DNA from: Dryomyza anilis
Taxonomy: Eukaryota; Arthropoda; Insecta; Diptera; Dryomyzidae
Direction of reading: 5' to 3'
Assembly: GCA_951804985.1 (NCBI GenBank)
Contig: OX638135.1
Coordinates: forward strand, 12,150,051 to 12,214,050
Length of the DNA stretch: 64,000 nucleotides
Position numbers and translations under genes: made by a program. Position 1 is the stretch's first letter; each line of letters starts with the position of its first letter. The notes below the pieces were generated by a model. That model searched no databases and was not told the DNA's origin. It saw nothing but the letters and a program-made list of their open reading frames with translations. Of the stretch, positions 34,122 through 46,028 are shown piece after piece.

Positions 34122-35051
34122 TCAAAGTGATCCTGTAAGGCTTGCGTGAAAACTCAGATATTTTTTAAGCAGAGCTGGGTGTTGTGGATGAAGTGGTTTC
34201 GCACGTGAAGGTTTAACGGAAGTGTGACCGCGGATGTATCCGATGGATTCAAGTGTCTTGAAGCGTTCAGTAAGGAACGCATCAAGACAACTCCACTTGG
34301 GGATAGCCGTCTTATCCAACAAGCTTTGTTCCCAGAGAGCCAATGTTGCTTCAGGCAAGCGCTGAGAGCATAGAAATATTAGGATGGGATCCCAATTTGT
34401 TGTATCGATATTATAAATCGAAAAAGATGCAAGACTATTGTTAATTGTTCGTTGCAAATTCTTAAGTGCTGTCGCGCTTTCATTTGTTACGACAGGAATG
34501 TCGAATAAATGTTTAAGTTGGCCGTTGACCAATGCACGTTTATTCTCATATACGTCTTTGAGATTTCGCCAGGCTAAATCGAAACCACTATTCGTAAGAG
34601 GGACCTTTTGCACTATATCACGTGCGTCCCCGCTTGTCTTTTGCATACGATGGTAAAGACGCTCAACATCTGTAAGACGTGAGTTGCGAATGTATATTGC
34701 AGAGAAGAGATCTGTGAACGTAGGCCAAGATGCATAATCGCCGGCGAACACATCAGTGTCGCAAGGCGAAAGGCGTAAATTATTCGATGAAAAATCATCG
34801 GAGGCACGGCAGACGGCAGCTGAGGTGAGGACAACAGGAATGTCTTCATCATCGGCACAGTCTTCCTTGGAATCCAGGAATTGTAGACACCGATTATATT
34901 TGGTTTTAAATGTAGACCAAACAGATGTTAATTCATCACTGAATATTTCCAGTGAGAATTTGGTATGGTTGTCAACTGAAATGTCATTAAATGATGACTG
35001 AAATTTGACCAGTGCATCTGCTGCACGGATAAAAAGATCTAAAACAGTCAT
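34122..35051 (-). pseudogene. gag: BEL/Pao Gag N-terminal protein (DUF1759-like), open for 309 codons
   Basis: The minus-strand frame starts MTVLDLFIRAADALVKF at 35051. The FAGDYASWPTFTDLFSA block (about residues 105-120) and the DVERLYHRM...LTNSGFDLAWRNL block (about 128-165) are characteristic of BEL/Pao capsid proteins. The predicted role is to assemble the particle that packages the element RNA. The frame is intact up to the TGA at 34122-34124, which replaces a finger cysteine. A long leader separates it from the 5' LTR. Confidence 0.85.
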
Positions 35052-36778
35052 GTCGAATGAAGTTTAAAAGAAGAAGTCCAAAAATTAAATAAAATAAAAC
35101 TTTAAAAGGTCAGCGGAAAATATCAACAGGAAATTGTTGAGTTTTAAATATAAAAATCTTACACCAATTTCTTTATAAATGTGGATGTTTGTAAAAATAA
35201 GTAAGGATGTCGCTTCAATGAGGGAAGCATACACCATAAAAATCAAAAAACTTGGTTGAAAAGGAAGTTTAACTTTTATCAAAAAATTTAGAAATTAAAA
35301 AATATATTTATTTAATTTTTTAAAACAATTGAAAGAAATTCAAAAATTTGTTTGCAAATAATTATTAAGGAATATTTCAAAACAATTGGAAAAAATCATA
35401 AATGTTTTCATGAAAGACTTCACAAATCTCAAAACAATTTAAAATCTAAAATGTCTGAAAAATAAATTAAAAATTTTAAAACAATTCAAATATCTAATAT
35501 AATTATATTATATAATAAGATAAATAAAAATAATAATATAAATATTCAGGGGGCCTGTAAAGTAGCGCGTTGCTGAAAATTTGGAAAAATAAAAAACAAC
35601 AAATGCACTGGTATTTTATTTATTTGTAAAGAAGATTACAGAAATAGATAATAAAAATTTATTTTCGCCACCACTGTGCTTGAGCAATCAAATATATAAA
35701 TTTGAGTCAAAGCAGGAAAGTTTTGCTGTAGCATGTTCATACGATGAGTCAATTCACAAAAAAAATATCGGTGAGAGTCGCTCAAGTATTACGCGAGAGA
35801 GGTCCAGTCTCAAAACCACGATCGCATCCACTCACTTAAATGATATGTCCAACGATGTGATAATTTCCACTCAATACCGGCTCTCCATCGATGAGCAATT
35901 GGTATCGTTGAGTCAAAGATAGCTTTCAGCGAGAGAAAGCACTCGTACCGGACACTCACGAATTGCGTGCAATATGGCAAACACAATAAAAAAACTCATG
36001 CGTTAAAAAAAAACTACGCTACACTCTGGCAGAGTGGCAGCAGTTTATATGAAAGTCACTCGAAAAGACTTAAGACACGAACTCGACATGTAATAAATGC
36101 AACGCTGCACTTGCTCTCTGTAAGAGAGGCAGTCGTCACTCTATTTAAATAAACTTGGTTCTCACTAATAACGAAGAGTGTGTGTATGTAATATGTGACG
36201 AAACCACAGCGAAAAACAAGGGTTGCCACGTCACAACAGAAATTAAAAAATAATTTTTCGTTTTAATTATATTTTAATTAAATCATAAATGGACGATAAC
36301 GCGTTTTCAATTTATTTTAATAAAAAATCATTTAACACCTTTACACTTTTCAATTTATTTTTTATTAACCACACACTTTTCGTGAATAGGACGATAGTAA
36401 CCACGAAACATAAAATTAAATTCACTCAATTCAACAACGTTTCAACTGTTTATCACGGAGCACGAAGTCAGAAATGGACTTGTGTATTAATTATAATAAT
36501 TTTGTAAAAATTATAATATTAAAGAATTATTATAGGTACTAATTTTTTGCTCAAATAAAGATTTACAAATGTACCTTTTTCTTTAAGAATTCGTGTTTGT
36601 TGCAATTTCGTTGAAAACGTCTCTCTCTTTTATTTGTTTGTCCGTCCGAAGCTATGCTTCGTTGATGCAGTCAGCAGGAGCGGCGCAATCCAAATACTAT
36701 TTATTTTGAGTTTATTCTAAATGTAATAAAATCTTTTTAATTAATTTTGAATGGATTATCCGGTTCGATTGGACCAAA
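35052..36778 (-). other. BEL leader region, unusually long; possible nested solo LTR
   Basis: About 1.7 kb between the 5' LTR and gag, without coding signal. The part at about 35555-36240 looks different from its surroundings. On the minus strand it starts TGTTGTGACGTGGCAACC, holds a possible TATA-like TATTTAAATAG and AATAAA signals, and ends CGCGCTACTTTACA. That outline fits a solo LTR, but I see no target duplication. Confidence 0.35.
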
Positions 36779-37217
36779 TGTTTACGCAGAAAGGCGTCAA
36801 TTTTCGGATTTTCCAATAAATTCAAAATTAATTAAAAGACAGAAATTTATATGTTTTTTTCTTATATTTATTTGAGCAAATATATTTATAACTTAAGGGA
36901 CAAACCAAAGCGTTTGACATATAATGTTGAAAGATGTATGAAATACAAGATATTATTGGAAATCATGAAAGGAGATCCAATATATGAAATAAGTATAAAA
37001 TATGAGTTATTATGCAGGAACGTAGTTCTTACTTAGAAGTTCTTCTGTTGGTCGGTGGCAGCAAAGAGATCGAGCTCAGCGCAATTGCAGCCCCGAGAAC
37101 CTCAAAGAGGAGGGTTGAAAAGGAAATGACGAAATTCACCTCTTGACGTTTGACCTGTCACAGAATGTACTAAATAAATAATACAAGGTTTACACTGCAA
37201 GAGTTTTGGCGTAAACA
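36779..37217 (-). repeat. BEL 5' LTR (439 bp)
   Basis: Same length and ends as 32576-33014. It abuts the third gypsy-bearing monomer at CTATACATTAATCG. Confidence 0.85.
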
Positions 37218-39119
37218 CTATACATTAATCGTTCTTATATAAAGTATACAATAATCAATAATAATACAAATATTTAAATCATACTTAAAATACTATGTTC
37301 CATAGGGTGCAGTCGACTTCAATTCTACGCATGCAACCACAGTACGAAATATAAATTGTTGATCATATCTTAAATTGACTTTATTTTTATACATTTAATT
37401 AAACAACTCATGATTTACATGTATCTAATATAAAAAACAACATAAACATTATATTTTTAACGGTACTAGAAGTATTTTTAAACTGTACGTTTCAATTGTG
37501 AATGTAAACATCTCAAAAAATTTTTCTTTAATCAAGCAAAACTACAAACATAAGCTGGCGCACTCCCCAGGAAAATAAATAAATTAACATTATATATAAA
37601 TATTTTGTAATAATTTTATTTTAGATTTTAAAAAAATTTAGTCAAAAATTTTATTTCACAATTTCTACTGGGTTATTTGCTACAAGTGTCTGTGAGTTTA
37701 CACTGAATAAAATTTATTTTTACGATAAATAGTTGTGATTTTTTTAATCATATAATTTATTATAATAATTCATACAACATTATATGAATAATGTTGTATG
37801 ATAAATATATATAAATATATGATAACTATATATTTCAAAAATAAGTATTATTACAATGAGTGCATTTGTTGTTTATATATGGTTTATTAAATTTATAATA
37901 TTTCCTTTCAAAACCAACTATCTATATTGTACATTTCTCGAAGTACATGAATTCTTGTTTTCTCGATAAAATTAACTAACAACAATTAACATTTCCACTC
38001 TACTTCAAACAGTGCATTTTTTGGGAAACGGTGGAAGCGTGATCGACGGTTAGTTTTTGCAGTGCACATGAACTTATATTCGTTGTGCTCGCTCAAACTC
38101 TAACAATCCTCTCACCCTTTCCGCTTCACCGCTGTTCCCCTCAACCAAGCACCTTGCGGGCTGACGTCGTGACCGTACGGGCACAATGACTGTACGCGCT
38201 GAGTTGAGCATCCCTAAACTACACTAACAACAACTATGTTAAAAAATAATCCCTATTGAAAACAATAACAACATCTCTGTTAAAAATTCATTTACACTAA
38301 CAACAATGTGCTCCATGGAGCCCAGTGTGGCCAGAACCGGCGAATCCCTACTACTAATGGTATATGGTTAAGATAAGAGTAAGATCAGGAAACCTGATCA
38401 GGATAGCAACTTCGATTAGCGTCTAGGGTTGCAACATCGTCAGAAAAAACATCAATGTTTTTTTTTCGATGTTTCAAAAATAAACATCGATGCCAAAATA
38501 ACATCGAAAAAAAAACTCGAAGTTTTAAGATTTTTTAATGAAACTACTAAAAAAATTATAATGAGCTCATATATGTGCATTTACTAGGTTTTAAAGGAAA
38601 ACCTAGTATAAAAATTTTAGGAAAATTAAAAAAATACTTATAAGAAAAATCAAAAAATTAAAAAAAAAAATGTAAATTATATTATTCGCCTCGCTGTAAA
38701 TCTTCTTTTTTTCTCGAAACCGACTCAATGGTGTATGCATCAAACAAATTCTCAGATAACGATTTAACTTTTAACTTCTTATACCCAGAGAACTAATCAG
38801 TTGTGGCAACCTTTTTTTTTTGCCAATCGATTTATTTAGTTCTATAAACATTCGATTGATTCAGTTGTTGCAACACCACGTATCTGTAACCAAAACTACT
38901 CTACAAAAATACTTGTTATTTTTAAATATTTTTGTATCAACAAAGATTGGTTTTAAGTTTTTAATTTCAAATAATTTTAGAATTCGATAATTTTTCATTC
39001 AAATAAAAAGTTACGGTTTTTCAGTAAATTAAAATAAATTTAATTTAATAAAAATAGATTGTTTTATTTTATCACATATAAATTGGTGACCCCCGACGAC
39101 GATAAATTATTTTGGAATA

Positions 39120-39920
39120 ATGCCAAGGACAAACACCATCGGCGATGCTGCATCGACCACTACTCCGGTCGCGACCAGTAAATTCCTCGTTTTTGGAAGG
39201 AGAACGCTGCTCTCTGGTTTGTTCAGGTCGAGGCGCAATTCGAGTTACGCCGAATAACTGACGACCGCACCAAATATTTTGTGGTCATTGCCGAACTGGA
39301 GACAGAGTTACTTTCGCCGATAAGTGATATTATTTTAAGTCCTCCAGACGATGCGTACGTGAAGCTAAAACAGCGCTTTGTTGAACAGTTTTCGTTTCTG
39401 AAGAAAAGCGCATCAAACTCCTTCTCAACAATCTCAATATTGTCGTTAAAAAACCCAGCGCATTGCTCAGCGAGATGAAAAATATGGCTAACGGTGGTGT
39501 TACAGACTATTTCTTGCCTACAATGTGGATGCAACGACTGCCAACACAAACTCAAGCCATTCTCGCACCTTCTTCGGAATCGCTAGACAACAACATTGCA
39601 AAAATGGCGGATAAAATCGGCGATATTGCAGCACCTTCTCATTTTCGGGCATTGCAGCAATCAATCCTGCATTTGATTTTTCGGATTTCAAACGTCAAAT
39701 CGATGAATTAAGCGCTGGAGTTCAAAAGTTGCAGAATCAACACACGCTCCGTTCAAGAAGTCGCTCTGGAAATCACTCGAGAGCCCGCTCTCAAGATTCT
39801 TCAACTGGTGGCAACTGTTATTATCATCATCGATTCGGCGTCAACGCACGGAAATGTCGCGCGCCATGTTTATTTATGAACAACGCTCCCTCGGGAAACT
39901 TCCAACCCGGTCGCCAGTGA
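39120..39920 (+). pseudogene. gag: Gypsy gag, monomer 3
   Basis: The start codon at 39120 is followed by a one-base deletion near 39181 that shifts the frame; a further shift lies near 39400. Apart from these, the full gag length is present. It includes the C-terminal capsid part (39463-39711) that monomer 2 lacks, and the finger at about 39814-39867 (CYYHHRFGVNARKCRAPC). Confidence 0.85.
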
Positions 39921-39945
39921 TCGGGACTTAGCTACAAATCGCCTA

Positions 39946-40596
39946 TTGATCTACGACAAATTGGTAAGCAAGCACTTCCTCATCGACACAGGTGCTGATA
40001 TTTCCGTCGTACCTGTCGTGCTCAAAAATAACCGTACATGCCAGTCGAATAAGTACAAGCTATTCGCTGCAAACGGCACACTTATCAATACCTACGGCGA
40101 TGAATTGATTTCGCTGACCCTCGGATTACGTTGCTCGTTCCAGTGGAAATTTGTAATTGCTGACTTCTCCCATCCTATAATTGGTGCTGAATTTTTGAAG
40201 CACTTTGGACTGATGGTTGATTTTAAAATGGTCATTTCGTTGATGACCAAACCAACATATGCGTAAATGGGCGTATTGGATCAGTTTCGAGCTATTTAGA
40301 AATTAAAACGTTGGTAAATGATACGCAGTACCACAATTTACTTTCTCATTTTCCTGATATTACGAACACATCGACAATCAAGAAAACCAAGCACAGTGTT
40401 GAGACGGTCATCGAAACTAAAGGACTTCCGGTAACATCAAAAGCAAGGCGTTTGACACCGGAGAAGCTTGACATAGCTAAACGTGAGTTCCAATTTATGG
40501 TTGACCAAGGATTGTGTCGGCCATCCAAAAGTAGCTGGTCAAGTCCGTTACACATGACGACAAAGAAAAACGGACAATGGCGACCATGTGGTGATG
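39946..40596 (+). pseudogene. pol: Gypsy pol start, monomer 3 (protease and linker)
   Basis: The protease at 39946-40266 is open, with LIDTGADISVVP and a C-terminal IIGAEFLKHFGL, which is the usual retropepsin I(I/L)GxxFL motif. A stop at about 40264 ends this frame. A linker at 40311-40596 runs into [11 protein letters not shown] of the RT and then into unrelated sequence at the deletion junction. Confidence 0.85.
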
Positions 40597-42162
40597 TTTT
40601 TTGTCGATGCTGCAGACAAAAACATCGATGTTTCGAAATTCGAAATCAGACACTGATGTGGAAACATGATCATTACCTTATTTAAAATCAGGCAAGCCTG
40701 ATCAGGAAATGATCGCATCCTGACCAAAATTTCTACAAACATAATAATTGATTTTTACTATAATCATATATATTGAATTTTGGTTTTTATTCATTATGGT
40801 TACTTATTTTTCATGAGAACGATTTCCCAACATCAATTCATTTAAAAGTTTTATTCCCAATTTTAAGGCTACCATGAGACATTTTAAAAATCAATTTAAA
40901 TTTATTAAATTAAAATTTGATGATACTTGCGTCTTTAAAATACAAATAAAAGCCTTTGAAGTACATCCAAATTTTTAAAATATTCGACAAAAAATACATT
41001 TCAATTGAAAATAAAACCTTATCTCGAATAGATCCAGAAAATCTGAGAAACACGAAACACGAAAAAAATACTGTATTAATATACTGTATTTATTTTTATT
41101 AATTCGGAAAATTATATGAATGAATATTATTACAAATAATACTAAAGATTGTTACCCACAACCACAAGATCAATCTACACATAAACAAATAAATTAATAA
41201 ATAAATAAATAAATAAATAAATAAAAATATAAATAAAACAAATATTTTCCTGGTCATAAGATGGAAGCACCACTAAGCATCATAAGTTCTGTTGACTCAA
41301 AGGAATGGCAAGCACTCAAGTGTTTCTTTTCGGTTAAAGCACATAAGAATAATAAGCTATGGTAAAACCAAATATTACTGCCTGCACAGAATACAGCGAA
41401 ATTTGAGAGTGCGAACATTGAAAACAACAAAAATTTGCCGTCTCAATACTAACATCATGGCCAGGGTTGCCAGAAATAAATCAGGAAAAGTAGCGTACAT
41501 ATTTGTAAAAGTAGCGGATTGTCTAAAATAGTAGCCCAAATAAAAATACAAAATATTATTTTTATGTAATTATTTTGGTTTTCGTCTTTGTATGTTTTAG
41601 TGTAAAACTACATGGGCCATTCCACACCTTTTCGATTTCAATATAATTTGGACAACTGATAAAGATTATTGCATTGCATTGACCATTTTATTTTCGACCT
41701 CTACCCGAGTAGAAATTTAATTCGGGGTGCGATCATTGTTTGATCAGGCTGCCTTATTTTGAAATTCAAATCAGTACTATTCGAAGTTGCTATCCTGATT
41801 AGGCTTCTTGATCTTACCCATATCCTGACTTAAAATTATTCGATGTAGATATAAATTATTCTGAAACTGCTTTTACAAATTCGATCCCTTTTATGAACAA
41901 AGATGTTTCAATTACTTTACAATGACAAAAATTCCACATTTGACATGAGATATTTAAAATTTTGTGAATTTATTTTGGAACAGTTTATTTTGGAACAGTT
42001 TAACATTTATTTATTAGACTATTTTATTAGAATAAGTTTGTTAGCCAATTATCTTATAAAAGGTTTATAAAAACATCACAATCATATATAAATACGATAC
42101 CCAACAATTTTTTTCATAAGTGTAAGATCAGGTTTCAAGAGTAGGCTTTAGATCCGGATTTT

Positions 42163-42775
42163 TATACCCTACACTAAGAGTGAAAGGGTATATTCAGTTT
42201 TTATACCCTACACTAAGAGTGAAAGGGTATATTCAGTTTGGTACGCCGTTTGTAACACCCAGAAGGAAGCATCTCCGGTATGGAAAAGTATATATATTCT
42301 TGATCAGCATGACCTCCTGAGTCGATTTAGCGATGTCCGTCTGTCCGTCTGTCTGTCTGTCAGTCTGTCTGTCTGTTGAAATCTCTACTACTTTTAAAAT
42401 TGAAGAGCTAGATAAATGAAACTTATAACTTTGATTACTAATATACCTACGCTGTATGTGCGAGATCGGTTCATTGTGACCTATGATCCGACCACTTATG
42501 TTCAAATACCTCATATAAAATGTACATATAAAGATCAATTTTTATGTATACGTGCTTAGGTAAACTTTTTTGGTCAAATATATATTGACATCATGCTCAA
42601 GTACGTGATAATAATGTTTTCCGTCGAAAAGACCTGTGGTTCATTAAAAAAAAAATCCGAAATTCGGTACACCTACCCATTTGTAAATATGGGTATCAAA
42701 TGAATGGAAATTCTTCAGCGATTGAATGTTTGTAGTTATTTTCAGGATTCGTATACCCTGGTGACCTATACTGGT
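42163..42775 (+). mobile_element. DINE-1/mini-me type Helitron-like element with duplicated 5' end
   Basis: The first about 38 bp (TATACCCTACACTAAGAGTG ... ATTCAGTTT) occur twice in a row (42163-42200 and 42201-42238). The full block and a short GTCC/GTCT array at about 42335-42375 follow. The body resembles 62900-63140, but the 3' hairpin end is missing. Confidence 0.75.
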
Positions 42776-42836
42776 TTCAGGTTGTCTTACGTAAATTTCA
42801 AATTAGGATTACGTTAGTCAATCCGGTTCACAAATC

Positions 42837-44405
42837 TAAATATTTTTTGGAAAGGAATCCTGAAAGTAAAATAAAAATAAGATATTGTTTTTTTTATTAA
42901 CTTTCATTAAAAATCAATCAACATGCACAGTGGGAATTAATAATATTTGAATTCATATATAAATTTTTTAATGCATAAAAAATAATTGAATTAAAACTGC
43001 AAGTACAAGTCTCAGTGCAGCACATAGCGTTGGCAAGGAATTCGCGGTACCTGTTGTATGAAACCATGCCGAATTCTGTTTGAAAATAGAAGCACTGATT
43101 TTTCAATTCTGGTTTTTTTGATGAAATATCCGAGTCGGCTTTTCACAATATTTTTAGAAAAACATTCAGAAACAATTAAATTATATACTGCACTATTAAA
43201 TGATATTATTTGTTACTATTTATACCACAATTTGTATATTTTTTAAATTTACAAATGACATCGTATTACCGATACGAATATGTTTTCTCAACAAACAACA
43301 AAAGACACGTATGCAGAAAATGTCGGTCACCGAGTGTAAACTTCGTATACAAGAAGAATATTGCAAGAATACTTTTATTTACATCTATTTTAATTTGTTG
43401 GTTTCTTTGTTTGTTTAAAAGGACCAACACATATTTCAAACGATGACAAAAGAGACGTCGATAGAAAATTCTGCTCAACGAGTGCCAACTTCGTATACAA
43501 GAAGAATGTTGGAAGAATACATTTATTTAAATCCAATTTCTTTTATGTTTGTTTTTAAACATCAATATGTTCAAACGACGGCAAAAGATGGCCTAGGTAT
43601 AAAATACTGTGCAACGTTGCTAACTTCTTCTGTCGATAACTGATTGCATGAAGACGAGCGTTACGAACATACGTTATAATTAGATTTGAATAGCTTTTTC
43701 TGTTTGTTTTGAAACATAGTTATAACCAAGTAAACTGCCAAGAAATAGTATATAGTATAGCAATTAAAATTGTATGTTTGTATTATAACATATTTATGAT
43801 AAGTTTGACAGATTCTGCTGGGGAATATATAAAATGTTTATACATACACGGATAGAAAAGATTTGTTTGAATATGTTTGAATGTAATTAAAAAGTAATAC
43901 GAAGTGTAATTAAATTATAATCGAAATTGAATTTATTTTTGTTCACGTGTAAACATTGATATATTGTCAGCAGAATCTGTCAAATTTACCACAAATATGT
44001 TACAATACCAACATAACATTTTAATTCAATTAACTTGGTTAAAACAATGTTTCGAAACACAGAAAATTCTAATCAAATCTAAATACAACGTATGTTCGCA
44101 ACGCTCGTCTTAATTCGATAATTTATCGACTGACGAAGTTGGCAACGTTGTGCAGCATTTTCTATCTACGCCATCTTTTGCCATCGTTTGAACATATTGA
44201 TGTTTAAAAACAAACAAAAAAAAGAAATTGCTGTCACATGTACTTGCAGTTTTAAACCAATTATTTATTTATGCATTTAAAAATTTGTATATGAATTCAA
44301 TTATTATAAATTCACACTGTGCATGTTTAAAGATTTTTAATAAAAATAAATAAAAAAACATTTTATTTTATTTTCACGATTCCTTTCCAAAAATATTTAG
44401 ATATG
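42837..44405. repeat. Long inverted-repeat (foldback) element
   Basis: The left arm at about 42837-43012 (TTTTTGGAAAGGAATC, CATGCACAGTG, ACTGCAAGTACA) is matched in reverse by 44236-44405. The block at about 43530-43760 (CATCAATATGTTCAAACGACGGCAAAAGATGG) is matched in reverse by about 44020-44235. The right arm lacks the segment at about 43040-43500. A related copy in the same orientation lies at 61390-63510. There is no credible coding region. Confidence 0.7.
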
Positions 44406-44870
44406 TTTCTATGCAAACATACTACTTTTTGAACTGAAATAACTGATATGTTTCACTGGAAACATATTTATATTCAGGTCGTTCAAAATCAAGTTTTGTT
44501 TTGAACATATTTATGTTTCGATTCAAATATTTTTTTATTTGGATGTAGTAATTATTATGTTTCCATAAGAACATACTCCATTTTAAGGGGCAACATAAAA
44601 ATGTTTCCGGGATATTATAATGTAAGTCGGAGCTCATTACAACACTGTTCAAGTCTCAATACAACCCTGTGTACAAATGATTTATCAGTCAATAATATAT
44701 TATGCTTACATAAAATTCCAAACATACATGTTAATGCCTGCAAAATTATGTTTGGGAGGGGCCTTTTTTTTGCAGCGTGTAGTAATATGCTATTACCATC
44801 TGAACAATAATTTCATTTTTATTTACATTCAAACATATTCAAACAAATCTTTTTTTATCCATGTGTGAAG
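43850..44870. repeat. Inverted termini inside the foldback region
   Basis: ACACGGATAGAAAAGATTTG at 43850 and its near-complement at about 44835-44868 (CAAATCTTTTTTTATCCATGTG) bracket about 1 kb. The bracketed sequence from about 44400 is repeated in reverse at about 61010-61390. How this relates to the larger arms is not resolved. Confidence 0.5.
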
Positions 44871-45720
44871 TGAAAATGGATATGTTCAGTGAAAGGGCAA
44901 CTGGTAAGTATCACGTAGATTCAGAATCTGCCCCCAGGTGTGACTACAAGAAGAAACTAAAACAATTAATTTTGATTCAGTTATAGATGACTTTGGTCGT
45001 TTAAGGCAAAGACGATATCCTTTACTTTAACTGGCCTTTTACAAATAAATACCTATTAAATTGTGTATTATATAATAAAATATTATCACTTATATATAAT
45101 TTTGGATTTTAATTTTTTATATAACGTAATTAAGTATATAACGAAAAATTTATTTTGAAGAAATTGTGATTTTTTGAACATTTATTGCGAATTTTGAATT
45201 TAAAAGTACTTCTGTATTTTTGATACTAGAGACAATTTCAAGTGACATACCTTAAAATCATTGCTATTACAAGAATTTTGATATTAAAAAAATAAAACCA
45301 ACAATTCCTCAAAAGCCGCTCCTCACACGTTCGATAATATGTGCAAAATTGTATTTTTTTGGATTTTCAGCGCACATACTACCGTGGAATAAATTCTGTT
45401 ATATTAAAAATTATGATGAGGAATTATTTTTTAATGATCAAATATAACATGATCTATCAAAAACAGTTTAATTCGACCAAATTGAAATGATATCGTCACT
45501 ATCAATCCATAGGGGTGAAAGTGTAATTTTTGACATTTGCGTTTTTTTTACATTTTTTAATGTAGTTTATCCTCAAGTATGCTGTGCCAAAATCGTGTGT
45601 CATTTTGTTGGATATTTCTAGCTACAAAAGACAAAACCAAAAGGGCGAATTTGAAAAATTGAAAATCTTGTCATACCAAAAGGGCGAATCTTTTCGTTTT
45701 TTCGCCATAATTAGTATAAT

Positions 45721-45926
45721 ATAAAATAGTGGTGTAAAGGCATTTATTGCTTTTTTTCAAAGCACCTATCGATCTGCATCATTAATCAAAAATATTTTGC
45801 CAAACATTAATTTGCCATTTGTTATTTACAGGAAAAAAATGTTGGCAAAATATTTATAATTAATGATACATAACGATAGGTGCTTTGAACAAAAAAACAA
45901 TAATTGCCTTCACATCACTATTTTAT
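45721..45926. repeat. Near-perfect palindrome of about 206 bp
   Basis: It begins ATAAAATAGTGGTGTAAAGG and ends with the near-complement CCTTCACATCACTATTTTAT. The arms meet near 45825. The symmetry extends outward to about 45648 and 46005 with more mismatches (AAGGGCGAATCTTTTCG against CGAAAAGATTCGCCCT). A related palindrome is at about 46447-46640. Confidence 0.8.
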
Positions 45927-46028
45927 ATTGCACCGTTAAAGAGTTATATCAAAAAAACGAAAAGATTCGCCCTGTTGGCATGACAAGATTTTCAATGTTT
46001 GCAATTTCTTCGTTTTATTTTGCTATAA

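Larger units (their letters stand above)
32576..37217 (-). mobile_element. Complete BEL/Pao derivative encoding Gag and protease only
   Basis: 4642 bp with two 439-bp LTRs (32576-33014 and 36779-37217), flanked by the 5-bp target duplication CTATA (32571-32575 and 37218-37222). The unoccupied site is at 3957-3961. On the minus strand the order is LTR, a long leader (about 36778-35052), gag, zinc fingers, protease and LTR. No RT, RNase H or integrase is present between the protease and the 3' LTR. Just inside the 5' LTR (minus strand) is TTTGGTCCAATCGAACC, a possible primer site starting at TGG. The element would depend on enzymes supplied by a relative. Confidence 0.85.
38885..40596 (+). mobile_element. 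Ty3/gypsy element, monomer 3, 3' truncated
   Basis: 5' LTR at 38885-39076, primer site at 39084, then gag, protease and the start of RT. It is cut at about 40596 by the internal deletion. It retains TGG at 40536-40538 where monomers 1 and 2 have TAG. Confidence 0.88.
37218..42085 (+). repeat. Third, older monomer with a large internal deletion
   Basis: It continues the monomer interrupted by BEL (its first 116 bp are at 32460-32575). It follows 3957-7226 of monomer 1 up to GACCATGTGGTGAT at about 40595. It then jumps to sequence equivalent to about 16440, and runs on to the right end of the monomer at about 42085. The deletion removes most of pol, the 3' LTR and the MITE-bearing region. It is visibly more diverged from copies 1 and 2 than they are from each other. 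Confidence 0.85.

Noticed and set aside
36779..37217. Independent solo LTR
   Set aside because: With 32576-33014 it forms a matching pair bounded by CTATA on both outer sides, so it is the 5' LTR of one element.
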